Assembly: GCF_035594035.1 (NCBI RefSeq)
Contig: NZ_CP141588.1
Location: forward strand, 2,191,501-2,255,500
Reading direction: 5' to 3'
DNA: 64,000 bases
Source of the DNA: Sphingomonas sp. LY54
GTDB taxonomy: Bacteria > Pseudomonadota > Alphaproteobacteria > Sphingomonadales > Sphingomonadaceae
The notes under the pieces are model-generated. The model was not told the DNA's origin, searched no databases, and was given only the letters and a program-made list of their open reading frames with translations. The position numbers and the translations under genes were made by a program. Positions 29,848 through 38,913 of the stretch are shown here, piece after piece. How positions within the stretch are numbered: the first letter of the stretch is position 1; each line of letters starts with the position of its first letter.

Positions 29848-30981
29848 TTAACGGCTCTTCTTCGGCAAGGCGTCGACCATGGCGTAGAGCGCGTCGAGGC
29901 ACGAGCGACCGAGCATTTGACTGCGCTCGGGCGACCAGCCATGATCGGGATCGGGCAGGTCGTCATTGTCCTTGAACGGCATTTCGAGCGTCATGCTGAC
30001 GGCGCCGAAACGCTCGGCGAGCTGGGCGGTCGACATGGACAGGTTGGCCTTGCCCGGCGCCGAAACCTCATAGCCCTTGGCAGTCTGGAAATCGGGCGAG
30101 ATGCGGACCAGCTCCTGGCTGAAGCGATCGTACAAATCCTGCTGCGCCTGGGTCCAGTTCGGGATGCCTTCGAAGCCGGCGAGGAAGTTGGCTGCGATCG
30201 CCTCGTCGCCGTGAATGTCCATCGCGAAATCGACGCCGGTGCGGTCCATCGCGTTGCGTACCCACAAAACTTCGGGGCTGCGCTCGGCGGTCGGCTCATG
30301 CCACTCGCGGTTGAGGTTGACGCCGGCGGCGTTGGTGCGGAGGTGGCCGCGACGCGAGCCGTCCGGGTTCATGTTCGGGACGACGTGGAAGGTCGCCTTC
30401 TCGCGCAGGCGGCGCGAAACCGGGTCGGCGTCGTCGAGCAGTTTCTCGAGCGCGCCTTCCATCCACCATTCGGCCATCGTCTCGCCGGGATGCTGGCGGG
30501 CGTAGAGCCAGACCTGCAAGGGGCCGTCGCCGATACGGAAATAGTCGATTTCCTGGCCGTCGAGCGTCTGGCCGAGCGAGCGATATTCGACGTCGGGATA
30601 GGCTGCGACCTGGGCGACGAAATCGTGGTGCCGCTCCATCGTGTAGGGCGCGAAATAGGCGAACCAGACGCTGTCCGAAGCCGGCGTGACGCTGATCGTC
30701 AGGACGCCATCGTCATAACCGGTCTCGACCTGCTCCCAATATTCGCGGTCGTACGACATGCGGGCGCGATAGCCGGGCCACCCATTGGGATAGGCGGAGC
30801 CGGCGCTGTTCAGGATGCGAAGCTGCAGCGGCCTGCCGCCGGCGCCGGTTACCCGGAAGAAAAACCACTGGTAGAAATCGGACTGGTGATCCTTGACGAT
30901 TTCAAGGTCGACCCGGTTTTCCTCGATGCCGACCAGACGAATATTGCCGCCATCAAAGGCGCTCGTAACGGAGAGATTCAT
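29848..30981 (-). CDS. M14-type cytosolic carboxypeptidase (CCP-like)
   Basis: 377 residues. An N-terminal beta-sandwich domain (~1-120; [24 protein letters not shown]) is followed by the M14 zinc carboxypeptidase domain with HPGE (H and E ligands in [14 protein letters not shown]), [23 protein letters not shown], the third histidine in MDIHGDE and a C-terminal EMPF catalytic glutamate. No signal peptide is present, as in the cytosolic CCP group (tubulin deglutamylase relatives in eukaryotes). The natural bacterial substrate is unknown. Its start overlaps the DUF4136 stop by four bases. Confidence 0.88.
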   Translation of the reverse strand: MNLSVTSAFDGGNIRLVGIEENRVDLEIVKDHQSDFYQWFFFRVTGAGGRPLQLRILNSAGSAYPNGWPGYRARMSYDREYWEQVETGYDDGVLTISVTPASDSVWFAYFAPYTMERHHDFVAQVAAYPDVEYRSLGQTLDGQEIDYFRIGDGPLQVWLYARQHPGETMAEWWMEGALEKLLDDADPVSRRLREKATFHVVPNMNPDGSRRGHLRTNAAGVNLNREWHEPTAERSPEVLWVRNAMDRTGVDFAMDIHGDEAIAANFLAGFEGIPNWTQAQQDLYDRFSQELVRISPDFQTAKGYEVSAPGKANLSMSTAQLAERFGAVSMTLEMPFKDNDDLPDPDHGWSPERSQMLGRSCLDALYAMVDALPKKSR

Positions 30982-31586
30982 TTGACCCTGATAGTGCGCC
31001 CCGACTCTCCGGGGAAGTCCCGAAACAGCGCATCTGCGAGCTTTTCGACCGCCACCGTGCGCTGCGCGGCCTCGCTCGTCGCGGGGGCTTCGGTGGTTGC
31101 CCGGCCCTCCCAGAAAACGGTGCCGTCGGAACGGCGCTTGATGCGCACCTCCAGCAATGTGCCGACGATCTCGCCCGATCGGCCACCGCCGAGGCCGAAG
31201 CTCACGCCGCCGCCGACGCCGCTGCGCCAGCCGCCGGTGCTGCCGCCGACGCCGATCGTGACCGGCGAGCGCTCGCGCAGCGCCTCGCGGCTGCCTTGCT
31301 CGACATCAACCGTGGCGACCTGCTCGGAGCGGCCGACGGTGTTGACGACGGTCCAGCCGAGGCGGCTCAACTGGCGCGCGACCGCATCTTGGTAGGCGCG
31401 GAACTCGAGGCTGTTCGCGTCGGCCGGATTGGCCGGCTCGACGGCGATCGGCGCGCGGGCGATCGGCTGGTTCAAATGGAAGCGGGTGACATCGCTCCCC
31501 GCGCTGCCATAGCCGCCGCCGGTCGTGCAGGCCGCGAGCGAAGCTGCGAGAAGAAGGGCGCCCGTACGGAGAAAAACAGCTTTCAT
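30978..31586 (-). CDS. DUF4136 lipoprotein
   Basis: 202 residues with a lipoprotein signal (LAASLAAC, lipid Cys at 20) and a DUF4136-like domain: DVTRFHLNQPIARAPIAVEP, then QLSRLGWTVV, a glycine-rich GGGVSFGLGGG.SGE and a C-terminal WEGRA. The family is exported and of unknown function. It is first in the DUF4136-M14-gpmA operon and divergent from galE. Confidence 0.8.
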   Translation of the reverse strand: MKAVFLRTGALLLAASLAACTTGGGYGSAGSDVTRFHLNQPIARAPIAVEPANPADANSLEFRAYQDAVARQLSRLGWTVVNTVGRSEQVATVDVEQGSREALRERSPVTIGVGGSTGGWRSGVGGGVSFGLGGGRSGEIVGTLLEVRIKRRSDGTVFWEGRATTEAPATSEAAQRTVAVEKLADALFRDFPGESGRTIRVK

Positions 31587-31676
31587 TCCGGAACCTCGTG
31601 CTAAGCGGCAGACTTATACGGACCTGCAACGATCCTGACGCCGTTTTGCTGCAATCCGAAACTGGGGAAAATCGAA

Positions 31677-32699
31677 ATGACGAGTCCAGGCACCAAACCT
31701 CCCGTGCTGGTCACCGGCGGTGCTGGCTATATCGGCAGCCACGCCGTGCTGGCGCTGGTCGATGCGGACTGGCCGGTTGTGGTCCTCGACAACCTCACGA
31801 CCGGCTTCGAATGGGCCGTCGCGAAAGAGGCGACCTTCGTCAAGGGGGACATCGCGGACCAGCCGCTGCTGGCGCGGATCATCGCCGAGCACGGCATCCA
31901 GGCGATCATTCATTTCGCCGGATCGATCGTGGTCCCGGAATCGGTCGAGAATCCGCTCAAATATTATGAGAACAATACGGCGAAGAGCCGCTCCCTGATC
32001 GAGAGCGCGGTGAACGGCGGCGTCCGCCACTTCATCTTCTCCTCGACCGCGGCGACCTACGGCATTCCGGAGCGCGTGCCGGTGACCGAGGACGCGCGCA
32101 CCCAGCCGATCAATCCCTATGGCTGGTCGAAGCTGATGACCGAGCGCATGCTGGCCGACACGGCGGCGGCGCACCCGATCAATTTCTGCGCGCTGCGCTA
32201 TTTCAACGTCGCCGGGGCCGATCCGAAGGGGCGCTCCGGCCAGTCGACCGCGGGGGCGACCCACCTCATCAAGGTCGCGGTCGAGGCGGCGACCGGCAAG
32301 CGCAGCCATGTCTCGGTCTACGGCACCGACTATGCCACGCCCGACGGCACCGGTGTGCGCGATTACATCCACGTCAGCGACCTCGCCGCGGCGCATGTCC
32401 ACGCGCTCGAGAAATTGATCGAGGATCCGGCGTCCAGCCACATCATGAATTGCGGCTACGGCCGCGGCTTTTCGGTGCTCGAAGTGCTCGACGCCGTGGA
32501 CCGCGTGACCAACATGACGATCGAGCGTCGGATGGAGACGCGCCGCCTCGGCGATCCCGATTCGCTGGTCGCGGACAACGGCCGAATCCTGGCGACGCTC
32601 CCCTGGCGCCCCGCGCGCGACGACCTCGACACGATCGTGGCCGATGCGCTGGCGTGGGAGCGCAAGCTCGCCGAGCGCTCCCAGACCTTGCCAAGCTGA
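31677..32699 (+). CDS. galE: UDP-glucose 4-epimerase
   Basis: 340-residue extended SDR enzyme interconverting UDP-glucose and UDP-galactose for surface polysaccharides. The NAD-binding GGAGYIGS lies at residues ~14-21, the catalytic S-Y-K triad is in SSTAA and YGWSKLM, and NVAGADPKGRSGQ is the epimerase signature. GGGGAAAA precedes the ATG. The next gene, 37 bases downstream, is a TPR/Asp hydroxylase, an unrelated function. Confidence 0.93.
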   Translation: MTSPGTKPPVLVTGGAGYIGSHAVLALVDADWPVVVLDNLTTGFEWAVAKEATFVKGDIADQPLLARIIAEHGIQAIIHFAGSIVVPESVENPLKYYENNTAKSRSLIESAVNGGVRHFIFSSTAATYGIPERVPVTEDARTQPINPYGWSKLMTERMLADTAAAHPINFCALRYFNVAGADPKGRSGQSTAGATHLIKVAVEAATGKRSHVSVYGTDYATPDGTGVRDYIHVSDLAAAHVHALEKLIEDPASSHIMNCGYGRGFSVLEVLDAVDRVTNMTIERRMETRRLGDPDSLVADNGRILATLPWRPARDDLDTIVADALAWERKLAERSQTLPS

Positions 32700-32736
32700 T
32701 CCGAATCGCCTTCTGTCCCCGAACAGCGAGACAGGG

Positions 32737-33915
32737 ATGCAGGGTTCGTCGGTCGAGGAATTGGGACGCGCTGGCATGGAAGCGCTCGAGCGGGGCGATG
32801 CGGCCGCGGCGCGTCGCTCGTTCGAGCAGATCGTCGCGTCCGGACAGGCGCCGGCCCCGGCCTGGATCCTACTCGCCCAGGCCTGCCGGCAGGCGGGCGA
32901 CGCGGAAGCCGAGCGCGAGGCGATCGACCAGGCGCTGGCTGTAGACCCGCGCAATCTGCGCGCCATGATCATGAAGGGCGACTGGTTCAGCCGCCGCGAC
33001 GACATCCGCGCCGCGACCTCCTTCTATCAGTTCGCGCTGAAGCTCGTCCCTGCCGGCGCGGCGCTGCCGCCGGGGCTCGCCGCCGATCTTGCGCGTGCCG
33101 AAGCGGCCGTCGCAGACTTCAGCCGCCGCTACGAAAATCACCTGACCGACCGGCTCGCCGAGGCCGGCTTCTCCGGGGACAGCGTCGCCCCGCGCGTCCA
33201 GGAATCGATCGATATCCTGCTCGGCAACAAGCAGCTCTATTTCCAGCAGCCGACCAGTTATTTCTTCCCCGGCCTCCCGCAGATCCAGTTCTACGAACGC
33301 GACCAGTTCCCGTGGGTCGAAACCGTCGAGCAAGCGGTCCCCGCGATGCAGGCCGAACTCGCCGCGCTGATCGAAGAGCGGGAGGCGGCGTTCAAGCCTT
33401 ATGTCGAGGTGCCGACCGACCGCGCCTTCAACCAGTCGCATGCGATGCTGAACAACCCCGACTGGTCGGCGCTCTATCTGTGGAAAAACGGGGCGCTGGT
33501 CGAGGAGAATGCGTCGCGCTGCCCGCGCACGATGGAAGCATTGGCCGCGGCGCCGATCCCGCACATCCGGACGCGCTCGCCGATGGTGCTCTTCTCCAGG
33601 CTTAGGCCGGGCACGCACATTCCCCCGCATAACGGCATGCTCAATACCCGGCTGATCTGCCATATCCCGCTCGTCGTCCCGCCTGTCTGCCGGCTGCGCG
33701 TCGGCAACGAGATCCGGCCGGTCGAGGAGGGGAAGGCGATGATCTTCGACGACAGCATCGAGCATGAGGCCTGGAACGACAGCGACCAGACGCGAATCGT
33801 CTTGCTGTTCGAGGTCTGGCGTCCGGAGATCAGCGAGGAGGAGCGGCGGGCCCTCATCGCCCTGTTCGAAGCGATCAACGATTATGGCGGGGCGGCCGAG
33901 ACGCCATCTATCTGA
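32737..33915 (+). CDS. TPR / aspartyl-asparaginyl beta-hydroxylase family protein, second copy
   Basis: The 392-residue protein has the same architecture as the gene at 732: N-terminal TPR-like helices (residues ~5-75), then a central segment with KQLYFQQPTSYFFPGLPQIQ, matching KVYVQQPTAGHFPYLPAIE in the first copy, and the hydroxylase core with H298 in PPHNGMLNTR, H343 in FDDSIEHEAWN and R353. It is therefore an Fe(II)/2OG enzyme with probable macromolecular recognition through the TPRs. It lies far from the receptors, in a housekeeping setting after galE, so this subfamily does not require a receptor neighbour. The ATG follows ACAGGG. Confidence 0.82.
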   Translation: MQGSSVEELGRAGMEALERGDAAAARRSFEQIVASGQAPAPAWILLAQACRQAGDAEAEREAIDQALAVDPRNLRAMIMKGDWFSRRDDIRAATSFYQFALKLVPAGAALPPGLAADLARAEAAVADFSRRYENHLTDRLAEAGFSGDSVAPRVQESIDILLGNKQLYFQQPTSYFFPGLPQIQFYERDQFPWVETVEQAVPAMQAELAALIEEREAAFKPYVEVPTDRAFNQSHAMLNNPDWSALYLWKNGALVEENASRCPRTMEALAAAPIPHIRTRSPMVLFSRLRPGTHIPPHNGMLNTRLICHIPLVVPPVCRLRVGNEIRPVEEGKAMIFDDSIEHEAWNDSDQTRIVLLFEVWRPEISEEERRALIALFEAINDYGGAAETPSI

Positions 33916-33959
33916 CTCGCGCAGGCCGCGTTTTTCCCCGCGCAGCGCCGCCGGAAAGC

Positions 33960-33988
33960 TTGACTTGCACCGGCGCCGCCCGTAGGGG
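33960..33988 (+). promoter_or_regulatory. Candidate promoter of rpmJ
   Basis: TTGACT and TAGGGG are separated by exactly 17 bases, about 57 bases before the rpmJ start. The -35 box is near consensus; the GC-rich -10 box is of a kind often seen in alphaproteobacterial growth-related genes. Confidence 0.45.
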
Positions 33989-34044
33989 AGCGCCTTCATT
34001 TTCTCACCAGAAACCATTCGAAAGAACAGGCAGGCGTACCGGCC

Positions 34045-34170
34045 ATGAAGATCCGCAACTCCCTGAAGTCCCTCAAGTCGCGCCACCGCGACTGCCGCGT
34101 GATCCGTCGCCGGGGCCGCACCTACGTCATCAACAAGACGAATCGCCGCTTCAAGGCGCGCCAGGGCTAA
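34045..34170 (+). CDS. rpmJ: 50S ribosomal protein L36
   Basis: A 41-residue, strongly basic protein: [19 protein letters not shown], then [22 protein letters not shown]. This is the longer L36 form that keeps only one of the zinc-binding cysteines of the classical form, as is usual in alphaproteobacteria. It is too short for routine gene calling but unmistakable. It has its own promoter and is followed six bases later by a HAD hydrolase gene. Confidence 0.96.
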   Translation: MKIRNSLKSLKSRHRDCRVIRRRGRTYVINKTNRRFKARQG

Positions 34171-34176
34171 GCCGCC

Positions 34177-34785
34177 TTGGCTGTGACCGCCGTCGTCTTC
34201 GACGTCGGCAACGTCCTCTACGGTTGGGACCCTGAAAGCTTCCTCGTCCGCCAGATCGCGGACGATGAAGCGCGTCTGCAGTTCATCGAGGATACCGACC
34301 TTTACGGTTGGCACGAGACATTGGATGGCGGCCGCCCGTTCGACGAGGCCGCCGCCGAACTGTCCGAAACCTTTCCCGCTTATGCCGATCTGATCTCCGC
34401 CTGGGGCGAGCGATTCGGCGAGACGATCACGGACCCGGTTCCCGGCGTCCACGCGATCGTCGAAGAACTCGACGGGCGCGGCGTGCCCTTGTTCGCGATC
34501 ACCAATTTCTCGGCCGATTTCTGGCGGCCGTTCCGGGCGCGCGAAGACGCATTCTTCCGCCGCTTCCGCGACATCGTCGTCTCCGGCGAGGAGAAATTGC
34601 TGAAGCCGGACCCGGCCATCTATTTCCGCGCGCTCGACCGATTCGGGCTGAAGCCGGCCGAGGCCCTGTTCGTCGACGATCGTGCGATCAACGTCGAGGG
34701 CGCCCGCGCCGTCGGCATGCCGGCGCACCTGTTCACGACCGCCGAGAATCTCCGCACGCGGCTCCAGGCCGACGGCCTGCTCTGA
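34177..34785 (+). CDS. HAD family hydrolase (haloacid dehalogenase-like phosphatase)
   Basis: 202 residues. HAD motif I is FDVGNVLYGWD (nucleophile Asp, but with DxG rather than the usual DxD), motif II ITNFS, motif III LLKPDPAIY with the lysine, and motif IV LFVDDRAINVEGA. A helical cap lies between motifs I and II (residues ~20-90). The DVGNVL motif is typical of the YihX/alpha-D-glucose-1-phosphatase-like or epoxide-hydrolase-N-like subgroup. Start is TTG at 34177, with GTG at 34183 as alternative. It is close to rpmJ and followed by a histidine phosphatase. Confidence 0.85.
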   Translation: MAVTAVVFDVGNVLYGWDPESFLVRQIADDEARLQFIEDTDLYGWHETLDGGRPFDEAAAELSETFPAYADLISAWGERFGETITDPVPGVHAIVEELDGRGVPLFAITNFSADFWRPFRAREDAFFRRFRDIVVSGEEKLLKPDPAIYFRALDRFGLKPAEALFVDDRAINVEGARAVGMPAHLFTTAENLRTRLQADGLL

Positions 34786-34816
34786 ACTTTAGCGCGGCTC
34801 GCGCTTTGTTTGGGCC

Positions 34817-35581
34817 ATGCGACAAAGATGGCCCGAAAAGCTCTGGATCGTCCGCCACGGCCAAAGCGCGGGGAACGTCGCCCGCGATGCGGCCGATTCG
34901 GCGGGACTGAGCGTGATCGATATTCCGATGCGCGACGTCGACGTGCCGCTGAGCGCGCTCGGCGAGCAGCAGGCGCGCGCGCTCGGCCATTGGTTCGCCG
35001 CTCTGCCCGAATCGCAACGGCCGGAGATCGTCCTGGCCTCGCCTTATGTCCGCGCCCGCCAGACCGCGCGCGCGATCTGCGCGGCGGGCGGCGTGGTCGG
35101 CGACGCGCGACCGCCGATCGTCGACGAGCGCCTGCGCGAGCGCGAATTCGGTATCTTCGACCGGCTCACCATGGCGGGTATCCAGGAGAAATTTCCCGAC
35201 CACGCCGAGCATCGCGCATTGCTCGGCAAATTCTACCATCGCGCGCCGGGCGGCGAGAGCTGGGCGGATGTGATCCTGCGGCTGCGCGGCGCGCTCGACA
35301 CGATCAGCCTGCACCATGCCGACCGGCGCGTCCTTGTCGTCTGCCACCAGGTCGTGGTGCTGTGCCTGCGCTACATCCTCGAGGAGATGGACGAGGCGCA
35401 GATCCTGACCATCGATAAGGAAGGCGATGTCCTCAATTGCGGCGTGTGCGAATATGATTTCGAGCCCGACGACGCCAGGCTCTGCGTGCCCAAGTTGATC
35501 CGCTACAATTTCGCCGCGCCGCTGATCGAGGAGGCCGCGCCGATCACGTCCGAGCCCGACGCCATGGTGGCCGCGCGATGA
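34817..35581 (+). CDS. Histidine phosphatase family protein
   Basis: 254-residue member of the phosphoglycerate-mutase-like superfamily. LWIVRHGQSAGN holds the phospho-accepting His, LASPYVRARQTA and RLREREFGIFDRL give the phosphate pocket, and VVCHQVVVLCLRY has the second His. It is not a glycolytic mutase: the mutase-specific [10 protein letters not shown] stretch is absent. It is likely a phosphatase for a small phosphorylated molecule. It overlaps the next gene (NAD(P)HX dehydratase) by four bases. Confidence 0.85.
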   Translation: MRQRWPEKLWIVRHGQSAGNVARDAADSAGLSVIDIPMRDVDVPLSALGEQQARALGHWFAALPESQRPEIVLASPYVRARQTARAICAAGGVVGDARPPIVDERLREREFGIFDRLTMAGIQEKFPDHAEHRALLGKFYHRAPGGESWADVILRLRGALDTISLHHADRRVLVVCHQVVVLCLRYILEEMDEAQILTIDKEGDVLNCGVCEYDFEPDDARLCVPKLIRYNFAAPLIEEAAPITSEPDAMVAAR

Positions 35582-36459
35582 GCGAACCGGAGACGCTGGA
35601 CGTGGCGTTGCTGCGCCGCTTCCCGCTCCCCCACCATGCCGAGGACGGCGACAAGGAGGAACGCGGGGTCGCCCAGTTCATCGCCGGCAGCCGCGAGCTT
35701 TCGGGCGCGGCGCAGCTGGCCGGTATCGCCGCGCTCCGCGCCGGCGCGGGCAAGCTTCGCGTCGCCACGTCCGAAAGTATCGCGCTCGGACTTGGCATCG
35801 CCCTGCCCGAGGCGCGGATCATGGCCTTCGCCGAGGATAAGGACGGCTGCATCGCCCCGGGGTCGATCGCGCGCCTCGTGGAGCAATGCGGCGACGTCGA
35901 TTCGCTGACGATCGGCCCCGGCATGCAGGCCGGTGCCCCGCTCACCGACCTGATTGCGGCGGTGCTGGACGATGGCGGCGCTTATCCGCTGGTGCTGGAC
36001 GCCGCGGCGCTTGGGCTGCTGCCGCCGCTGGCCGCGAAGCTGCGGGCGTGGACGGGCGGCGCCGTCCTGCTGCCGCATGCGGGCGAGATGGCACGATTGC
36101 TCGAATGCGAGCGCGAGACCGTCGCCGCCGATCCGCTGGCGGCCGCGCGAAAGGCCGCCGAGGCGTTCGGCGCGGTCGCCGTGGTCAAGGGGCAATGGAG
36201 CTTCGTGGTGGCGCCGGACGGACGCAGCTTCCGCTTCCTCGGCGGCGGCATCGGCCTCGCCACTTCGGGCTCGGGCGACACGCTGGCGGGCATCGTCGGT
36301 GGCCTCGCCGCGCGCGGTGCCGACCCGCTCACCGCCGCCTTATGGGGCGTCTATCTCCACGGCGAGGCGGGCCGAACCCTGACCCGCGACGTCGGCCGCG
36401 TCGGCTTCCTTGCGCGGGAGATTCCCGATCTTGTCCCTGGCCTGATGCAGGCGGTCTAG
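35578..36459 (+). CDS. nnrD: ADP-dependent (S)-NAD(P)H-hydrate dehydratase
   Basis: 293 residues in the ribokinase-like fold. It repairs hydrated NAD(P)H by ADP- or ATP-dependent dehydration. The characteristic ATSGSGDTLAGIVGGLAARG (nucleotide-binding anion hole with catalytic Asp) lies near residue 225, and AGIAALRAGAGKLRVAT, GPGM and LLPHAGEMARL are also family features. It lacks the NnrE epimerase domain often fused at the N-terminus. It is coupled to the histidine phosphatase upstream. Confidence 0.9.
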   Translation: MSEPETLDVALLRRFPLPHHAEDGDKEERGVAQFIAGSRELSGAAQLAGIAALRAGAGKLRVATSESIALGLGIALPEARIMAFAEDKDGCIAPGSIARLVEQCGDVDSLTIGPGMQAGAPLTDLIAAVLDDGGAYPLVLDAAALGLLPPLAAKLRAWTGGAVLLPHAGEMARLLECERETVAADPLAAARKAAEAFGAVAVVKGQWSFVVAPDGRSFRFLGGGIGLATSGSGDTLAGIVGGLAARGADPLTAALWGVYLHGEAGRTLTRDVGRVGFLAREIPDLVPGLMQAV

Positions 36460-36477
36460 AGGGTTCCGCCCCCTGCT

Positions 36478-36540
36478 GTTCCCCGGCGAAAGCCGGGGTC
36501 CAGCGATGTCCCATCTGGGCCCCGACTTTCGCCGGGGAAC
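36478..36540. repeat. REP/BIME-like dispersed inverted repeat, copy 1
   Basis: Two palindromes, CCCCGGCGAAAGCCGGGG and CCCCGACTTTCGCCGGGG, face each other, and the outer arms GTTCCCCGGCGAAAG and CTTTCGCCGGGGAAC are a perfect 15-bp inverted repeat. It fills the gap between the convergent nnrD and pyk genes and may end both transcripts. Related copies occur at 38445, 49655 and 62437. Confidence 0.8.
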
Positions 36541-36570
36541 ACCAATTTCGTCGAAATGCGGGCCGCTAGC

Positions 36571-38055
36571 TCAAGTTCGCTTGAACTGCGCCGACTGCGT
36601 TGCCTTGTGCCGGTCGAGCTCGTCGCCGACCAGCCGCGCCACCTGCACGACATTGGTCGAACCCGGCGTCCCGAACGGCACGCCGGCGGTGATGATGATG
36701 CGGTCGCCGCCCTTGGCGAGGCCGTGGCGCAGCGCCATGCGTTTGGCCTTGGCGATCATTTCCTCGAAGCTCTCGACGTCACGCGTGCGCACCGCGTGCG
36801 CGCCCCACAGGAGGCCCATCCGCCGCGCGGTGTTGACCGACGGCGTCAGCACCATGACTGGAGCGGCCGGCCGCTCGCGCGCGACGCGGCGCGCGGTCGA
36901 GCCCGAGGTGGTGAAGCAAACGATGGCGGCGCCACCGATGGTGGTCAGGATGTTGGTCGCGGCCTGCGCGATCGCGTCATTGGTGGTCGGATCGGGCAGG
37001 GTCTCGGTGAAGTGGACGCGCGGCAGATAGCTCGGATCGGCTTCGACCGTGGTGGCGATGCGGTTCATGATCGACACCGCCTCGACCGGCCACTGGCCTG
37101 AGGCGCTTTCCGCCGACAGCATGATCGCGTCGGCGCCGTCATAGACGGCGGTGGCGACGTCCGACACCTCGGCGCGGGTGGGCGAGGGCGAGGTGATCAT
37201 CGATTCGAGCATCTGGGTCGCGACGACGACCGGGCGGCCCATGCGGCGGGCGGCTTCCACGATCTTCTTCTGCAGCGGCGGCACGTCTTCGGGCGGCAGC
37301 TCGACGCCGAGATCGCCGCGCGCGACCATGACGGCGTCGGCAAGCTCGAGAATGCCGTCGAGCCGCTCGACCGCGGCCGGCTTCTCGATCTTGGCGAGCA
37401 AGGAGGCGCGGCCGGCGATCAGGCGGCGGGCCTCGGCGACGTCTTCGGAACGCTGGACGAAGCTCAGGGCGATCCAGTCGACATGGTGCGACAGGGCGAA
37501 ATCGAGGTCGCGCCGGTCCTTCTCGGTGAGCGCCGCCACCGGCAGGACCACATCGGGGACGTTGAGGCCCTTGTTGTTGGAGATCGTGCCGGGCACCTCG
37601 ACCATCGTCTCGAGCCGGTCGGGTTCGGCCTTCAGCACGCGCAGCACGATCTTGCCGTCGTCGACGAGCAGGCGCGTGCCGGCCTCGACCGCCTCGAAAA
37701 TCTCGCGATGGGGGAGCTGGACGCGGGTCGCGTCGCCGAGCGCCTCGTCGCGGTCGAGCAAGAACGTCTGCCCGGCCTTCAGCTCCGCCTTGTCTCCTTC
37801 GAAACGGCCGACGCGAAGCTTGGGCCCCTGCAGGTCGACGAGGATCGTGGTCGGGCGATCCAGCTCCTTCTCGAGCCCGCGGATCATCGCGATCAGCTTG
37901 GCATGATCCTCGTGGCTGCCGTGGCTCATATTGACGCGGAACGCGTCGGCGCCGGCTTCCGCAAGCTTGCGGATCATTTCCGGCGTATTGCTGGCCGGCC
38001 CCAGCGTCGCGAGGATGCGGACCTTGCGGCTGCGGGGCACGAACTGGCTCTGCAT
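36571..38055 (-). CDS. pyk: Pyruvate kinase
   Basis: The 494-residue enzyme makes pyruvate and ATP from phosphoenolpyruvate. It has RKVRILATLGPASNTPE at the start, DAFRVNMSHG, a B-domain (residues ~75-170), LLAKIEKPAAVERLDGI with the catalytic lysine, MVARGDLGVELPPEDVP for metal binding, and MLESMI. AGGAG lies five bases before the ATG at 38055; the upstream in-frame ATGs add a non-homologous extension. It is monocistronic. Confidence 0.97.
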   Translation of the reverse strand: MQSQFVPRSRKVRILATLGPASNTPEMIRKLAEAGADAFRVNMSHGSHEDHAKLIAMIRGLEKELDRPTTILVDLQGPKLRVGRFEGDKAELKAGQTFLLDRDEALGDATRVQLPHREIFEAVEAGTRLLVDDGKIVLRVLKAEPDRLETMVEVPGTISNNKGLNVPDVVLPVAALTEKDRRDLDFALSHHVDWIALSFVQRSEDVAEARRLIAGRASLLAKIEKPAAVERLDGILELADAVMVARGDLGVELPPEDVPPLQKKIVEAARRMGRPVVVATQMLESMITSPSPTRAEVSDVATAVYDGADAIMLSAESASGQWPVEAVSIMNRIATTVEADPSYLPRVHFTETLPDPTTNDAIAQAATNILTTIGGAAIVCFTTSGSTARRVARERPAAPVMVLTPSVNTARRMGLLWGAHAVRTRDVESFEEMIAKAKRMALRHGLAKGGDRIIITAGVPFGTPGSTNVVQVARLVGDELDRHKATQSAQFKRT

Positions 38056-38128
38056 GATGTCTCCTTGAGCGTGAGGTGGCGGAATAGCCACTATCGGTGA
38101 CAGTTCAAGCATCCGTGTTCGCCCGGGC

Positions 38129-38157
38129 TTGAGCGCCATGCCCCCGTTGGCCTAGAC
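38129..38157 (+). promoter_or_regulatory. Weak candidate promoter for the gapR-like gene
   Basis: TTGAGC and CTAGAC are spaced by 17 bases about 40 bases upstream of the start codon, in the pyk/gapR divergent region. The -10 match is poor. Confidence 0.25.
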
Positions 38158-38194
38158 GCGCCCCTTCAATTTCAGAATCGGGTGGGAAACAAGA

Positions 38195-38437
38195 ATGTCC
38201 GAAGGAAACGTCGCGGCCGACGAGCTGCGCTTGCTGATCGAGCGCATCGAGCGCCTGGAAGAAGAGAAGAAGGCGATCGCCGACGACGTGAAGGACGTCT
38301 ATCTCGAGGCGAAGTCGCGCGGCTACGACGTCAAGACGATGCGCACCATCATCCGCCTGCGCAAGATGGAGGCCCATCACCGCCAGGAAGCCGAGATGCT
38401 GCTCGAGACCTACAAAGCGGCGCTGGGCATCGATTGA
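38195..38437 (+). CDS. DUF2312 / GapR-like nucleoid-associated protein
   Basis: The 80-residue, highly helical, charged protein has the DUF2312 (UPF0335) pattern: [48 protein letters not shown]. In Caulobacter the member GapR forms a clamp on overtwisted DNA ahead of forks and RNA polymerase and stimulates topoisomerases. The central coiled coil and the basic [10 protein letters not shown] segment needed for DNA contact are both visible. The start is ATG with no strong SD. It is followed by a dispersed repeat and is probably monocistronic. Confidence 0.9.
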   Translation: MSEGNVAADELRLLIERIERLEEEKKAIADDVKDVYLEAKSRGYDVKTMRTIIRLRKMEAHHRQEAEMLLETYKAALGID

Positions 38438-38444
38438 TCCTGCG

Positions 38445-38524
38445 CACCCCGTGAAAGCGGGGTGCCGCCCTGCTTCGGCCCGTGTACGGATGGCGCAGGA
38501 ATTTCCGCTTTCGCGGGAATGACG
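38445..38524. repeat. REP-like dispersed inverted repeat, copy 2
   Basis: CCCCGTGAAAGCGGGGT at 38447-38463 and TTCCGCTTTCGCGGGAATGAC near 38502-38522 form the two heads of an element of the same family as the one at 36478, with a 38-base middle. It fills the gap between the gapR-like and ybjQ-like genes. Confidence 0.7.
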
Positions 38525-38541
38525 AAGAGGGGAGAACGGAC

Positions 38542-38859
38542 ATGATCGTTACGACCACCACCAGCGTCGAGGGCCGGCCGGTCCAGCAATATCTGGGCGT
38601 CGTCACCGGCGAGGTCATCGTCGGCGCGAACATCTTCAAGGACCTGTTCGCCGGCATCCGCGACATCGTCGGCGGCCGCGCCGGCGCCTATGAAGGCACG
38701 CTCCGCGACGCGCGGACGACCGCCTTCGAGGAACTGGAAGCCGAAGCCGTGCGGCTCGGCGCCAACGCCGTCGTCGGCGTCGATATCGACTATGAAGTGA
38801 TCGGCAAGGAAGGCTCGATGCTGATGGTCAGCGTCTCGGGCACGGCGGTCCGGCTCTAG
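38542..38859 (+). CDS. YbjQ / UPF0145 family protein
   Basis: The 105-residue protein matches the YbjQ family along its whole length: [64 protein letters not shown]. Structures of the family are pentameric alpha/beta rings, and function is unproven. The ATG at 38542 follows GGGGAGAA; an in-frame earlier start would read through the dispersed repeat and is rejected. It is a single gene. Confidence 0.88.
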   Translation: MIVTTTTSVEGRPVQQYLGVVTGEVIVGANIFKDLFAGIRDIVGGRAGAYEGTLRDARTTAFEELEAEAVRLGANAVVGVDIDYEVIGKEGSMLMVSVSGTAVRL

Positions 38860-38913
38860 GGACTGTTTCGACGGTTTTCGGTGCGATAGGCTCTCACGGC
38901 AAGGGGGCTGATA

